From Flavobacteriia bacterium (GTDB lineage: Bacteria; Bacteroidota; Bacteroidia; Flavobacteriales_D; Crocinitomicaceae), in assembly GCA_947463445.1 (NCBI GenBank), contig CANHRS010000018.1:1-39019 (forward strand): a stretch of DNA of 39,019 nucleotides, read 5' to 3'. The position numbers were made by a program, and so were the translations under genes. Below are positions 7,650 through 17,588 of this stretch, in pieces; the first letter of the stretch is position 1, and each line of letters starts with the position of its first letter. A model generated the notes under the pieces. The model was not told the origin of the DNA and did not search any database. It saw only the letters and a list, made by a program, of their open reading frames with translations.

Positions 7650-8957
7650 CTATTCAGGTTCTTTCAGAATTCCTTCTAATTTTTCAAAAATAGATTTAAA
7701 AAATGGACCTCTTGATTCTTTTTGAACAGCTTTTTCTTTTTTATTTGGTTGACCTTCTTGTTCAGAAGTCGTTTCGTTTGCTTGTAATTTTTGTTTCACA
7801 TCTATTGACTGAAAGCCTTTTAAAACCAAACCGATACCAGTAGAGTACATTGGACTTGTCAAATTTTCAATTGTATTAGAACTTCCTAAGTGTTCTGTAG
7901 GATACCCAATACGTGTATCAATTCCAGTAATATATTCAAAAAGTTGTGTAATATGTTTTAATTGAGAACCACCACCTGTTACTACAATTCCTCCACTTAA
8001 TTTTCTTTCAAATCCAGAATTTCTGATTTCATAGTGCACGTGCTCAATAATTTCTTCCATACGTGCTTGTATGATACTTGCTAAATTGCGCAAAGAAATT
8101 TCTTTTGCTTCTTTTCCACGAACACCTGGAATACAAACTACTTCATTTGTTTGACATTCGCTTGCTAATGCAGAACCATATTTCACTTTTAAAGCTTCTG
8201 CATGTTTTTTCATGATAGAACAGCCTTCCTTAATATCTTCCGAAATAATATTTCCTCCGAAAGGTATTACTGCAGTATGACGAATTATTCCTTCATGGAA
8301 AATTGCAATATCTGTAGTTCCACCACCGATATCTACCAAAACTACTCCTGATTCTTTTTCGTCTTCTGACAAAACAGCTTCAGCGGACGCTAGTGGTTCA
8401 AGAATTGTATCTTTAATAACTAGTCCAGCTTTTTCAACACAACGGTTAATATTTTTAACTGCAGAAACATGTCCAGTAATGATATGGAAATTTGCCTCTA
8501 AGCGAGATCCAGCCATACCGATTGGATCTTTGATACCATATTCATTATCCACAATATATTCTTGCGGAAGTGCATCAATAATTTCCTCTCCAGGCTCCAT
8601 AGACAAACGATACATATCGTCTCTCAATGCATTAATGTCGCTAATTGTAATTAGATCATCTGTTTTTCTTCGTGTTAGAATCCCTCTGTGCTGGTAACTT
8701 TTAATATGCTGCCCAGCGATCCCTACATTTACAACACGAATAATCAAATCGCCTTCTACGCGAGACTGAGCTTCTTTAACAGCTAATTCGATGGAATCAA
8801 TTGTTTTTTCGATGTTAGAAACAACTCCACGCGAAACACCTAGAGAATCGCTTTTCCCCATTGATAAAATTTCAATTTTACCATGTTCGTTCATTCTACC
8901 AACGAAACATGCGATTTTCGTTGTTCCAATATCTAAACCTACAATTAATTGACTCAT
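7650..8957 (-). CDS. ftsA: Cell division protein FtsA
   Basis: Actin-like ATPase that anchors FtsZ filaments to the inner face of the cytoplasmic membrane and recruits later division proteins. It has 435 residues. The phosphate-1 loop GLDIGTTK is at residues 7-14; phosphate-2 VDIGGGTTDIAIF at about 208-220; the adenosine motif GIVVTGGGSQLKHI at about 316-329. Between phosphate-1 and phosphate-2 lies the FtsA-specific 1C (SHS2) insertion. A low-complexity linker rich in Gln, Glu and Lys is followed by the C-terminal amphipathic helix GPFFKSIFEKLEGILKEPE, the membrane-targeting element. The start ATG is 2 bases from the ftsQ stop, so the two are co-transcribed. Confidence 0.97.
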   Translation of the reverse strand: MSQLIVGLDIGTTKIACFVGRMNEHGKIEILSMGKSDSLGVSRGVVSNIEKTIDSIELAVKEAQSRVEGDLIIRVVNVGIAGQHIKSYQHRGILTRRKTDDLITISDINALRDDMYRLSMEPGEEIIDALPQEYIVDNEYGIKDPIGMAGSRLEANFHIITGHVSAVKNINRCVEKAGLVIKDTILEPLASAEAVLSEDEKESGVVLVDIGGGTTDIAIFHEGIIRHTAVIPFGGNIISEDIKEGCSIMKKHAEALKVKYGSALASECQTNEVVCIPGVRGKEAKEISLRNLASIIQARMEEIIEHVHYEIRNSGFERKLSGGIVVTGGGSQLKHITQLFEYITGIDTRIGYPTEHLGSSNTIENLTSPMYSTGIGLVLKGFQSIDVKQKLQANETTSEQEGQPNKKEKAVQKESRGPFFKSIFEKLEGILKEPE

Positions 8958-8959
8958 AT

Positions 8960-9781
8960 TTAATCTGCTTTCGGATCTGATCCTAATTGTTTTTTACTAC
9001 AAACTACTTGATTTTCATACTTCAGATTAAAACAATCATACGTACTCCAACCTTCATAGGGAATGCCCTCCTTGTAAAAGTCTGCTAATTTACGAAATTT
9101 AACTTTAACTTCCTCATTAGAAAGGGCACTTCCAAAAATAATTTTTTGGTCTCCTACACGAGGTACGAGCACAAAATCACCATTTTTTTCTTTATGGATT
9201 TGACCTATTTGCAAAGAAAAGAATGGATCATTACAAACATAGCGAGAAATTCTGTAGATATCGTCTAAGGAATATTTAGTTATTAAATTTTTGTTGTTAA
9301 TAATTTTATTAACTGTCAACCCATTATTTCTATCTATTATATCCCCTGTAACTACCACTACCCTAGCTGTATATAAATAAGATGGTGAAATGGTATGACC
9401 TAATTCATCCAAATAAAAACTTTCTCCATAATTATTAAAAACACGTGCAATTGGTCTTCTAATTTTAACATTAATTGCCCAATCTCCACCTAATTTTGTA
9501 TAGACATTACAATCAAGTACTTCTGTCATGCCATTTACAAATTTTTCGATACGATTAAGTTGTAATTGCTTGTTCTTTTGATTTGCAACGATTAACCCTT
9601 TACGTTTTAAACGAACATATAATTCTTTTTCCGTTAAAAATGCATTTTCGTCTTGAATATCAATGTGAATTTTTGGTGTGTTAAGATTAGCACCTTTCTG
9701 CTGACTATTTGTAATGGCAAGAATCACAACTATTGTCGCGAAAAAAAGTGTCCAAAAGGTAATTTTAAGCCAAGTTTTCAT
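8960..9781 (-). CDS. ftsQ: Cell division protein FtsQ/DivIB
   Basis: Bitopic inner-membrane protein that links early and late divisome components with FtsL. Its 273 residues comprise a short cytoplasmic N-terminus, one transmembrane segment at about residues 7-24 (ITFWTLFFATIVVILAIT) and a periplasmic part. The POTRA-like section starts around IDIQDENAFLTEKELYVRLK; RRPIARVF and SFYLDELGHTISPS follow and are typical of the FtsQ beta domain. Sequence similarity across the family is weak, so the call leans on position between murC and ftsA together with topology. There are 2 bases to ftsA downstream and 39 bases from the murC stop upstream. Confidence 0.92.
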   Translation of the reverse strand: MKTWLKITFWTLFFATIVVILAITNSQQKGANLNTPKIHIDIQDENAFLTEKELYVRLKRKGLIVANQKNKQLQLNRIEKFVNGMTEVLDCNVYTKLGGDWAINVKIRRPIARVFNNYGESFYLDELGHTISPSYLYTARVVVVTGDIIDRNNGLTVNKIINNKNLITKYSLDDIYRISRYVCNDPFFSLQIGQIHKEKNGDFVLVPRVGDQKIIFGSALSNEEVKVKFRKLADFYKEGIPYEGWSTYDCFNLKYENQVVCSKKQLGSDPKAD

Positions 9782-9820
9782 AGTTCGTGTTTTGTAAAAC
9801 AGTAGAATTTATTGTCTAAT

Positions 9821-11203
9821 CTAGAATCTAACTGTATTTTTTATTTTTTCTTTAAGTGGTTTTACCAGTCGGTCAATATCCCCTGCACCTACGGTTAAAA
9901 CTACTTGATTTGAAGTCAGTTCAAATGCTTCAACTAATTCTTCCTTAGCAATCAATCGCTTTGATTTAGCGGTGATTTTAGCCAGTAAAACATCACTTGT
10001 TACCCCAGGCATAGGCTTTTCTCTGGCAGGATAAATAGGTAATAGATACAAATCATCAACTAGTGATAATTGTTGTGCAAATCCCTCCATAAAATCATTT
10101 GTACGGGAAAACAAATGCGGCTGAAAAACCAATGAAATTTGTTTTGTAGGATACAATAATCGGACAGAATCTATCAAAGCTTTTAACTCCGTTGGATGGT
10201 GCGCATAATCATCTATATAGACAATATCTTCCGTTTTAACGTGGTATTCAAAGCGACGTTTAACTCCCGAAAATGTATTTAATCCATGGCGAATTTCCGT
10301 TTCTGACAATCCAAGAAAAATACATAAAGCGATACACGCAAGGGCATTTTCCGCGTTATGTATACCAGGTAATCCTAAACTAATTTTATTCCAAATTTGC
10401 CCTTCGAAAACAACATCCATTACTTGCATTCCATTTTCAGAGCGTAGATTAGCACCTTTAAAATCTGCTTCATCCGTTAACGAATAGGTAATTACATTAG
10501 CCTGACTCGTTAATGGCAATCCTTTTTTAATCACCAATAAACCATCGTGATTTATCAAATTGGCATACTCTTGGAATCCTTGTAAAAATGTTTCTTCATC
10601 CCCATAAATATCTAAGTGGTCTGGGTCACACGCCGTAATTATAGATGCAAATGGATTTAATTGTAAAAATGAGCGATCAAACTCATCTGCTTCGATCACC
10701 GTGAAATTAGAGGATGTAGATGCAATAAAATTGGTGTTATAATTCGTTGAAATTCCACCTAAAAACGCATTACATTGTAAGGAAGAAGAAAATAAAATAT
10801 GTGCAAGCATGGTACTTGTAGTAGTCTTTCCATGAGTACCCGCAACACACAAGCCTTTGGAATTATGCGTGATTAAACCCAAAATTTGAGCCCGTTTTAA
10901 AATAGTAAATTCTTGCTCTAAAATAAACACGTACTCCAACATATCTTTTGGAATCGCAGGTGTATAAACAACCAATGTTTCATCCTTATCTATTTGTTTT
11001 CCAATTTCTTCTCCTAAGTCTTCAAAATGAATCAAAATACCTTCTTCCATTAATGCATCTGTTAATGGGGATGGTGTTTTATCATATCCACTTACTTCAA
11101 AACCCTTTAACTTAAAGTAACGTGCAAGCGCAGACATTCCAATTCCTCCGATACCAAGAAAATATATTTTTTTGAACGAATTTAAATCAACGTTATTTAT
11201 CAT
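9821..11203 (-). CDS. murC: UDP-N-acetylmuramate--L-alanine ligase
   Basis: Cytoplasmic ATP-dependent ligase that adds L-Ala to UDP-MurNAc, the first amino acid of the peptidoglycan stem. The N-terminal Rossmann motif is IYFLGIGGIGMSALARYF; the ATP loop GTHGKTTTSTM lies at about residues 121-131; VIEADEFDRSF, ITACDPDHLDIYGD and the YIDDYAHHPTEL segment are standard Mur ligase motifs. I place the start at ATG 11203, which overlaps the murG stop as ATGA and gives 460 residues; an in-frame ATG three codons earlier (11212) is possible. The 4-base overlap implies translational coupling with murG. Confidence 0.97.
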   Translation of the reverse strand: MINNVDLNSFKKIYFLGIGGIGMSALARYFKLKGFEVSGYDKTPSPLTDALMEEGILIHFEDLGEEIGKQIDKDETLVVYTPAIPKDMLEYVFILEQEFTILKRAQILGLITHNSKGLCVAGTHGKTTTSTMLAHILFSSSLQCNAFLGGISTNYNTNFIASTSSNFTVIEADEFDRSFLQLNPFASIITACDPDHLDIYGDEETFLQGFQEYANLINHDGLLVIKKGLPLTSQANVITYSLTDEADFKGANLRSENGMQVMDVVFEGQIWNKISLGLPGIHNAENALACIALCIFLGLSETEIRHGLNTFSGVKRRFEYHVKTEDIVYIDDYAHHPTELKALIDSVRLLYPTKQISLVFQPHLFSRTNDFMEGFAQQLSLVDDLYLLPIYPAREKPMPGVTSDVLLAKITAKSKRLIAKEELVEAFELTSNQVVLTVGAGDIDRLVKPLKEKIKNTVRF

Positions 11204-12294
11204 AACATGCATTTTTCAATTTCATTTACAATCAATTCCGCCGCATTTGGAATAGCAAAATCGCGCAATTTTGTAGCCATTTGCTTACCTGAATTATCAT
11301 TTTTTACTAATTCAATACTTGTTTGAATTAATTTTTCTTTTGCTTCTTTGTCCGTAACTATAAGTACAGCATCTGCCAATGATTTCGCATTATGCGTCTG
11401 GTGATCATCTGATACATTAGGAGAAGGAACCAATATCGTAGGTTTTTCAATAATCGTTAATTCAGATACAGACATTGCACCAGCTCTTGAAATAATCACA
11501 TCCGCTGCAGCATACGCTAAATCCATTTCCTTGATGAATTCAAACAAATGAATCCCTTTAGAAGCTAACTCAGCTTGTTGATTCGTATAATTTGGAAAAT
11601 AAAACTTTCCGCACTGCCAAATCACCTGTACATTCGCATCCACAATTTTATCTATACTACCTATTAAACTTTCATTCAATGTTCTTGCTCCTAAACTACC
11701 ACCAATTATTAAAATGGTTTTTTTAGAAGCATCTAACTTAAAATGAATTAATGCATTGTCTTTTTTACCATCAATCGATACCATTTCATTTCGAACTGGA
11801 TTTCCTGTCAATACGATTTTTTCCTTTGGGAAAAATTTATCTAAATTAGGATATGCAACACAAATTTTAGAAACTACTTTTGAAAGTATACGGTTTGTTT
11901 TTCCTGGAAATGAATTTTGTTCTTGTACAACAGTTGGAATATTTAGTAACGAAGCAATTCTCAAAATAGGTCCAGAAGCATAGCCACCAACGCCAATAAC
12001 TGCTTGTGGTTTAAATTTCTTCAGAATAAAAAAAGCTTTTATTAGACTATATACTAACTTAAATGGCAATAGGAAGTTTGAAAAAGCAATTCTACGTTGA
12101 AAACCAGTAATTGGTAAGCCAATAATGGAATACCCAGCTTGTGGTACTTTTTCCATTTCCATTTTACCAGAAGCACCAACAAACAAAATATCAGCAGTTG
12201 GATTACGATGTTTCAATTCATTCGCAATTGCGATAGCTGGAAAAATATGTCCACCTGTACCACCACCAGATATAATTATTTTTTGTGTATTCAT
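11200..12294 (-). CDS. murG: Undecaprenyldiphospho-muramoylpentapeptide beta-N-acetylglucosaminyltransferase
   Basis: GT28-family peripheral membrane enzyme that transfers GlcNAc to lipid I to make lipid II on the cytoplasmic face. Its 364 residues are normal length. The lipid-binding glycine loop GGGTGGHIFPAIAIANEL is at residues 10-27; a second loop GVGGYASGP is at about 101-109; QEQNSFPGKTNR at about 144-155; the C-terminal UDP-GlcNAc site includes GGSLGARTLN and ISRAGAMSVSELT, then PNVSDDHQTHNA. It lies 64 bases from the ftsW stop upstream and overlaps murC downstream. Confidence 0.98.
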   Translation of the reverse strand: MNTQKIIISGGGTGGHIFPAIAIANELKHRNPTADILFVGASGKMEMEKVPQAGYSIIGLPITGFQRRIAFSNFLLPFKLVYSLIKAFFILKKFKPQAVIGVGGYASGPILRIASLLNIPTVVQEQNSFPGKTNRILSKVVSKICVAYPNLDKFFPKEKIVLTGNPVRNEMVSIDGKKDNALIHFKLDASKKTILIIGGSLGARTLNESLIGSIDKIVDANVQVIWQCGKFYFPNYTNQQAELASKGIHLFEFIKEMDLAYAAADVIISRAGAMSVSELTIIEKPTILVPSPNVSDDHQTHNAKSLADAVLIVTDKEAKEKLIQTSIELVKNDNSGKQMATKLRDFAIPNAAELIVNEIEKCML

Positions 12295-12358
12295 TACAAT
12301 TTTATTTTATAAAATGGGGAGGTTGCAGTGCATCATCCTTACAAACATTGCTGTATTC

Positions 12359-13525
12359 CTACTCCTCATCCAAAGAAACATCGGATTTGATATTTTTAGA
12401 CTGTTTATAAGCAATCGATTGTACCATACCAATTGCGAGACAAGTCATTATCAAAGCAGAACCACCCATCGCAAGTAAAGGCATATTTTGACCAGTTACC
12501 GGAAAAATACCTGTACAGACCATCATATTTACCGTAGCTTGCGTTAACAATAATATTCCTATCCCGATACAGAGATAGGTTTCAAAAAGTTTATCCGACC
12601 TCAATCCAATACGAATAATTCTAAAGAGTAATATGCAATATAAGAAAACCAAGATAATTGCAGAAAAGGATCCGAACTCTTCCACAAAACTTGAGAAATA
12701 AAAATCTGCATATGCCTCTGGTAAATATTCTTTTAATTTTCCATCCCCTACTCCTTGGCCAAAAAAACCGCCATTAAAAATTGCTAATTCGGCGTTCATG
12801 GATTGTGCGTTAGCTTCCACATCTTTATCCGTTTCTAGACGATTTGTAATCCTATTTTTCCAGGTTTCATACCGTGGTAAAATATTTAAAGAAGGAGCTG
12901 AAACATGAATTAAAACTAAAAGCCCAGCAAGCGCAATACCACCTCCAATTGCAGCCAAAATTTTAGTAAAAGGAAATTTTCCTATAATTAAAAGTAAAAA
13001 AGAGATACAAAAAAGTAAAAAAGCAGTAGAGAAGTTATCTTTAAAAATCAACAGACAAATTGCTATAATCGGCAACATGATTGGCCAAAAACCACTTTTC
13101 CAAGAATTAAAAGAATCTTTCTTTTTGACTAATAACCGAGAGAGATAGACAATCAAACCTAATTTTGCGAAATCGGACGATTGAAAGGTTAACCCAACAA
13201 ATGGAATTTTCACCCATCTACCTGCTCCATTTACCTTAGCTCCAAAGAAAAAAGTAAATAAAAGTAATAGGATAGAACCATAAAACATCAGTCGTGCAAA
13301 CTTTGAAAAATATGCTGGATCTTTTCGATGTATCCAGAACATAGTAATAAATCCAAGTATTACATAAATCAAATGTTTAAACAGATATTTAAATGGGGTA
13401 CCACCTTCTATTTTTACTAAAATTGGGACAAAACTGTAGACACTTACTAACGAAAAAGCTAGTAAAATCAATGTGATCACCCAAATCCCGCGATCTCCTT
13501 TTAGGTATGAAAAAAACTTATCCAA
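12359..13525 (-). CDS. ftsW: SEDS glycosyltransferase FtsW
   Basis: Polytopic inner-membrane peptidoglycan polymerase of the SEDS family, acting with the class B PBP FtsI at the septum. The 388 residues carry about ten hydrophobic segments. Family motifs are GRWVKIPFVGLTFQSSDFAKLGLIVYLS, the large periplasmic loop with RITNRLETDKDVEANAQS, NGGFFGQGVGDGKLKEYLPEAYADFYFS followed by EEFGS, and PVTGQNMPLLAMGGSALI near the end. Translation appears to start at TTG 13525 (LDKFFSYLKGDRG read as Met): no ATG lies between it and the murD stop 8 bases upstream, and the sequence right after TTG already matches the family N-terminus. Confidence 0.95.
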   Translation of the reverse strand: MDKFFSYLKGDRGIWVITLILLAFSLVSVYSFVPILVKIEGGTPFKYLFKHLIYVILGFITMFWIHRKDPAYFSKFARLMFYGSILLLLFTFFFGAKVNGAGRWVKIPFVGLTFQSSDFAKLGLIVYLSRLLVKKKDSFNSWKSGFWPIMLPIIAICLLIFKDNFSTAFLLFCISFLLLIIGKFPFTKILAAIGGGIALAGLLVLIHVSAPSLNILPRYETWKNRITNRLETDKDVEANAQSMNAELAIFNGGFFGQGVGDGKLKEYLPEAYADFYFSSFVEEFGSFSAIILVFLYCILLFRIIRIGLRSDKLFETYLCIGIGILLLTQATVNMMVCTGIFPVTGQNMPLLAMGGSALIMTCLAIGMVQSIAYKQSKNIKSDVSLDEE

Positions 13526-13532
13526 GGAATAA

Positions 13533-14879
13533 TTATAATGCTCTTACAGCAGATTTAAACTGATTTCCTCTATCTTCATAGTTTTCAAAAAGGTCGAAAC
13601 TCGCACAAGCTGGAGATAATAATACCGTTTCCTCTTTTTTAGCTAAACGATAACCATAACTTACAGCTTCCATCGCAGATCCTGCTTCAACAATGGTTTC
13701 AACAACACCATTGAACGTATCTTTGATTTTTTGATTTTCCGTACCTAAGCAGATAATTGCTTTCACTTTATCTTTTACTAAATCTAATAATTCAGAATAG
13801 TCATTTCCTTTATCTACACCACCAACGATCCAAACAGTTGGAGCTTCCATACTTTCTAATGCAAACCATGTTGAATTTACATTTGTTGCTTTAGAATCAT
13901 TGATAAATGAGATTCCATGTACTTTGGCAACAAACTCCAAACGGTGTTCCACATTTTGGAAGTCAGAGAAACTATCTCTTACCACCTCCTTACGGATTTC
14001 AACTAGTCGAGAAGCGATACCTGACGCTAACGAATTTTGCACATTGTGCTTGCCTTTTAAGGCTAAATCATGAATAGACATAATAAACGGATCTTTATTT
14101 ATATTTAAGGTTAATTGTTTTTCATCTGCATACCCACCGTTCTCAATCACTTTACGAATCGAAAAAGGAAGTGTATTTACATTTGTTTTTATTTTTTCTA
14201 AATTGGAAGTAATCACCTCATCATCTGCATTGTAGATGAAGAAATCATTTTCTCCTTGATTTTGAATAATTCTAAATTTTGCATTTACATAGTTTTGCAT
14301 ATCGTATGCATATCGATCTAAATGATCTGGGGTAATATTTAGTAGAATTGCAATATTTGCTTTAAAGTCAAACATGCCATCCAATTGGAAAGAGCTTAAC
14401 TCTAAAATATACCAATCAAAATTTTCCTCCGCAACTTGTTTAGCAAAACTTTTCCCCACATTTCCTGCTAATCCTACATTTATACCAGCCTTTAGAAATG
14501 TATGATACGTTAGCATCGTAGTAGTAGTTTTTCCATTACTACCTGTGATGCAAACTGTTTTAGCAGTATTGTAATACCCTGCAAATTCTATTTCAGAAAT
14601 TACCGGAATATTTCTTTCTGTAAATTGTTTAACAACAGCAACTTTATCTGGAATACCAGGTGATTTTACAACTAGATCTGCATCTTTAAGAATCTCTATT
14701 GTATGTTTCCCCTCTTCCCAAGCAATTTCATATTGGTTCAATTCTTCTTTATATTCTGGTGAAATCACACCAAAATCAGATACAAACACTTTCCAACCGT
14801 ATTTCTTTCCAAGAATTGCAGTACCAACACCGCTTTCTCCAGCACCTAAAATCACTAAATATTTCCCTTCGCCTTTCAT
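13533..14879 (-). CDS. murD: UDP-N-acetylmuramoyl-L-alanine--D-glutamate ligase
   Basis: Cytoplasmic ligase adding D-Glu to UDP-MurNAc-L-Ala at the cost of ATP. It has 448 residues. The N-terminal nucleotide fold begins YLVILGAGESGVGTAILGKK; the ATP loop ITGSNGKTTTTM is at about residues 110-121; ELSSFQLDG, NITPDHLDRY and FINDSKATN are diagnostic for MurD; the C-terminal VWIVGGVDKGNDYSEL and LLSPACASFDLFENYEDRG complete the fold. It starts one base after the mraY stop and is followed by ftsW after 7 bases, so it is part of the same transcript. Confidence 0.98.
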   Translation of the reverse strand: MKGEGKYLVILGAGESGVGTAILGKKYGWKVFVSDFGVISPEYKEELNQYEIAWEEGKHTIEILKDADLVVKSPGIPDKVAVVKQFTERNIPVISEIEFAGYYNTAKTVCITGSNGKTTTTMLTYHTFLKAGINVGLAGNVGKSFAKQVAEENFDWYILELSSFQLDGMFDFKANIAILLNITPDHLDRYAYDMQNYVNAKFRIIQNQGENDFFIYNADDEVITSNLEKIKTNVNTLPFSIRKVIENGGYADEKQLTLNINKDPFIMSIHDLALKGKHNVQNSLASGIASRLVEIRKEVVRDSFSDFQNVEHRLEFVAKVHGISFINDSKATNVNSTWFALESMEAPTVWIVGGVDKGNDYSELLDLVKDKVKAIICLGTENQKIKDTFNGVVETIVEAGSAMEAVSYGYRLAKKEETVLLSPACASFDLFENYEDRGNQFKSAVRAL

Positions 14880-14880
14880 T

Positions 14881-16128
14881 TTATCTAACTTTAAGCGTTA
14901 CAATAGTGATAACCGCTAATAAAACAGCAACAATCCAAAAACGGGAAACAATTTTTGCTTCGTGTATTCCTTTTTTTTGGTAATGGTGATGTAATGGAGC
15001 CATAAGAAAAACTCTACGTCCCTCTCCAAACCGTTTTTTGGTAAGTTTGAAATAGCCAACTTGAATCATAACGGATAAATTTTCAATTAAGAATACACCG
15101 CATAATACAGGGATTAATAATTCTTTTCGCACTGAAATTGCAAATACAGCTATGATACCACCAAGTGCTAAACTTCCAGTATCTCCCATGAATACTTGCG
15201 CTGGGTATGAATTATACCATAAAAATCCAATACAAGCACCTACGAAAGCCGAGATAAACACCACCAATTCTTCTGCCGCTGGTATATACATCACGTCCAA
15301 ATAATCTGCAAAACGAACATTTGAACTTACGTATGCAAAAATCGCAAGTGCGATTCCAATAATTGCGGAAGTTCCTGTAGCTAAACCATCTAGTCCGTCC
15401 GTAATATTTGCCCCATTAGAAACTGCAATCACAATAAAAATGACAATTGGAATGAAAATTAACCAACCCCACGATTTGTGTACATCGTGTACCATCCAAT
15501 TATAATTAAACTCATTCCCTTTAATAAACGGAATAGTTGTTGTCATATCACGTGTTTCAATCCAAACAGAATTAGAATCTTTTGCAAATTCTGCATGGTG
15601 ACTATTTACAACACGTTCATCTTGCGTTAGTACATGTGTTTTAGGAACCAACTTATGTACTTTAACATTGTCATTAAAATACAAAATGGAGCCAACGATA
15701 ATTCCCACACCAATTTGACCAACTACTTTAAATTTCCCAGCTAAACCTTCTTTGTTTTTCTTAAATACTTTAATATAATCATCTAAAAACCCTATTAAAC
15801 CTAACCACACTGTGGAAATCAACATCGTGATAACGTATACGTTATGTAGTTTCGCAAACAATAAGGTTGGAATAATGATGGCACTTAAGATGATGATTCC
15901 TCCCATTGTTGGAGTTCCTGATTTTTCTACTTGTCCAGCAAGACCTAAATCACGTACTGTTTCTCCAATTTGTTGACGACGTAAAAGATTAATTAATTTT
16001 TTTCCAAAAACGATGGAAATAATTAAGGAAACGATCAAAGCAAGTGCAGCTCTGAACGAAATAAAATGAAACAATCCAGCTCCAGGAACATTCCATTTGT
16101 CTAGTAAGTCGAATAAATAGTATAGCAT
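14881..16128 (-). CDS. mraY: Phospho-N-acetylmuramoyl-pentapeptide-transferase
   Basis: Integral membrane enzyme that moves phospho-MurNAc-pentapeptide from UDP to undecaprenyl phosphate, forming lipid I. Catalytic motifs are [28 protein letters not shown] (Asp-Asp pair), [27 protein letters not shown] and the [12 protein letters not shown] loop. At 415 residues it is longer than the about 360 of E. coli MraY: roughly 60 extra residues (about 150-210, containing [17 protein letters not shown] and [15 protein letters not shown]) lie between membrane segments on the presumed periplasmic side. I recall similar enlarged forms in other Bacteroidota. The start ATG overlaps the murE stop by one base (TAATG). 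Confidence 0.97.
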   Translation of the reverse strand: MLYYLFDLLDKWNVPGAGLFHFISFRAALALIVSLIISIVFGKKLINLLRRQQIGETVRDLGLAGQVEKSGTPTMGGIIILSAIIIPTLLFAKLHNVYVITMLISTVWLGLIGFLDDYIKVFKKNKEGLAGKFKVVGQIGVGIIVGSILYFNDNVKVHKLVPKTHVLTQDERVVNSHHAEFAKDSNSVWIETRDMTTTIPFIKGNEFNYNWMVHDVHKSWGWLIFIPIVIFIVIAVSNGANITDGLDGLATGTSAIIGIALAIFAYVSSNVRFADYLDVMYIPAAEELVVFISAFVGACIGFLWYNSYPAQVFMGDTGSLALGGIIAVFAISVRKELLIPVLCGVFLIENLSVMIQVGYFKLTKKRFGEGRRVFLMAPLHHHYQKKGIHEAKIVSRFWIVAVLLAVITIVTLKVR

Positions 16129-17588
16129 TATTTCTCTAGTTTTTCAAAAAGGTTAGTTACAATTTTTAGGTCATCAAAAGGGTATTTCACCCCTTTAATT
16201 TCTTGATACGTTTCGTGGCCCTTCCCCGCAATTAAGATGATGTCGTTAGGTTCTGCCATCGCACAAGCAGTTTTTATTGCTTGTTCTCTATCGGTTATCG
16301 ACAATGTTTTTTTATAGTATTGTCCTTCTACCCCTTCCATCATTTGTGCAATAATATCTTCCGGATTTTCGGAACGAGGATTATCGGAAGTAATGATTAC
16401 TTTGTCGCTCAAAGCACAAGCAACTGCAGCCATTTTAGGTCTTTTAGTAGTGTCTCTATCGCCACCACAACCTACTACAGTATAAACTGTTTCATTTTTA
16501 GTACGAATAGAAGCAATTGTTTGAAGCACGTTCTCTAAAGCATCAGGTGTGTGAGCATAATCGACAATAGCAGTAATTCCACCTTCGCTTCTTACCTGTT
16601 GGAAACGACCTACAACTGCATCTAGCTTACTTATAACCGTTAATGTTTCAATTTTATCTTGCTCTAAAAGAACAGCAACTGCATAAACCGCTAATAAGTT
16701 ATATGCATTAAATGAACCTAATAATTTTGTCCAAACTTCTTGGCCATCTATCGTTAAAACCAATCCAGAAAATTGATTTTCGATAATTTTCACTTTGAAG
16801 TCTGCTGGTGTTTTCATGGCATACGAAGCTTTATGTGCATTCGTATTTTGAAGCATCACCGTTCCATTTTTATCATCCGTATTTGTCAATGCAAATGCAT
16901 CTTTATTTAAAGCATCAAAAAAGCCTTTTTTTGCTTTAATATATTCTTTAAATGAACCATGATAATCTAAGTGATCATGTGTAATATTAGTAAATACACC
17001 TCCAGTAAAACTTAAACCACTAATTCTTTGTTGCACTACAGCATGAGAACTCACTTCCATAAAGCAAAATTCACATCCTTCAAGCACCATTTGAGCCAAT
17101 AAAGCGTTTAGAGTCAATTGATCTGGCGTGGTATGAGTCGCTGGAACTTCCACTGTTCCAATTTTATTTACGACTGTCGATAATAAACCAACTTTGTACC
17201 CTAATTCTGTAAATACTTTATGTAAAAGCGTTACTATCGTCGTTTTTCCATTTGTACCTGTAACTCCTACCAATTTCAAAGCAGATGAAGGATGTTCATA
17301 AAAATTGGATGCAGCCACCCCTAATGCAAACGAAGTATCTTTTACAACAACTAATGTCACCCCTGTAGGAACTTCCATTTCTACTTCTGATAAAATAGCT
17401 TTACATCCTTGTTGAATTACATTTGAAATAAATGAATGGCCATCTACTTGCGTACCTTTAATTGCTACAAACAATGTACCTTCCACCGCTTTTCTGGAGT
17501 CAAAAACGATTTGATCAATAGAAACTGATACATCTCCCCGAACAGAAAGAATATCGCAATTAATTAATATGTCGTTTAGTGTTTTCAT
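16128..17588 (-). CDS. murE: UDP-MurNAc-tripeptide synthetase (meso-DAP-adding type)
   Basis: Cytoplasmic ligase adding the third stem-peptide residue. The motif SDNPRSENP at about residues 401-409 carries the DNPR signature of meso-diaminopimelate-adding MurE enzymes, so DAP-type peptidoglycan is inferred. The ATP loop [17 protein letters not shown] is at about 107-123; [39 protein letters not shown] and [16 protein letters not shown] are standard. I place the start at ATG 17588 (486 residues), which overlaps the ftsI stop in TGATG; an adjacent in-frame TTG would add only one residue. It overlaps mraY by one base at its end. Confidence 0.97.
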   Translation of the reverse strand: MKTLNDILINCDILSVRGDVSVSIDQIVFDSRKAVEGTLFVAIKGTQVDGHSFISNVIQQGCKAILSEVEMEVPTGVTLVVVKDTSFALGVAASNFYEHPSSALKLVGVTGTNGKTTIVTLLHKVFTELGYKVGLLSTVVNKIGTVEVPATHTTPDQLTLNALLAQMVLEGCEFCFMEVSSHAVVQQRISGLSFTGGVFTNITHDHLDYHGSFKEYIKAKKGFFDALNKDAFALTNTDDKNGTVMLQNTNAHKASYAMKTPADFKVKIIENQFSGLVLTIDGQEVWTKLLGSFNAYNLLAVYAVAVLLEQDKIETLTVISKLDAVVGRFQQVRSEGGITAIVDYAHTPDALENVLQTIASIRTKNETVYTVVGCGGDRDTTKRPKMAAVACALSDKVIITSDNPRSENPEDIIAQMMEGVEGQYYKKTLSITDREQAIKTACAMAEPNDIILIAGKGHETYQEIKGVKYPFDDLKIVTNLFEKLEK

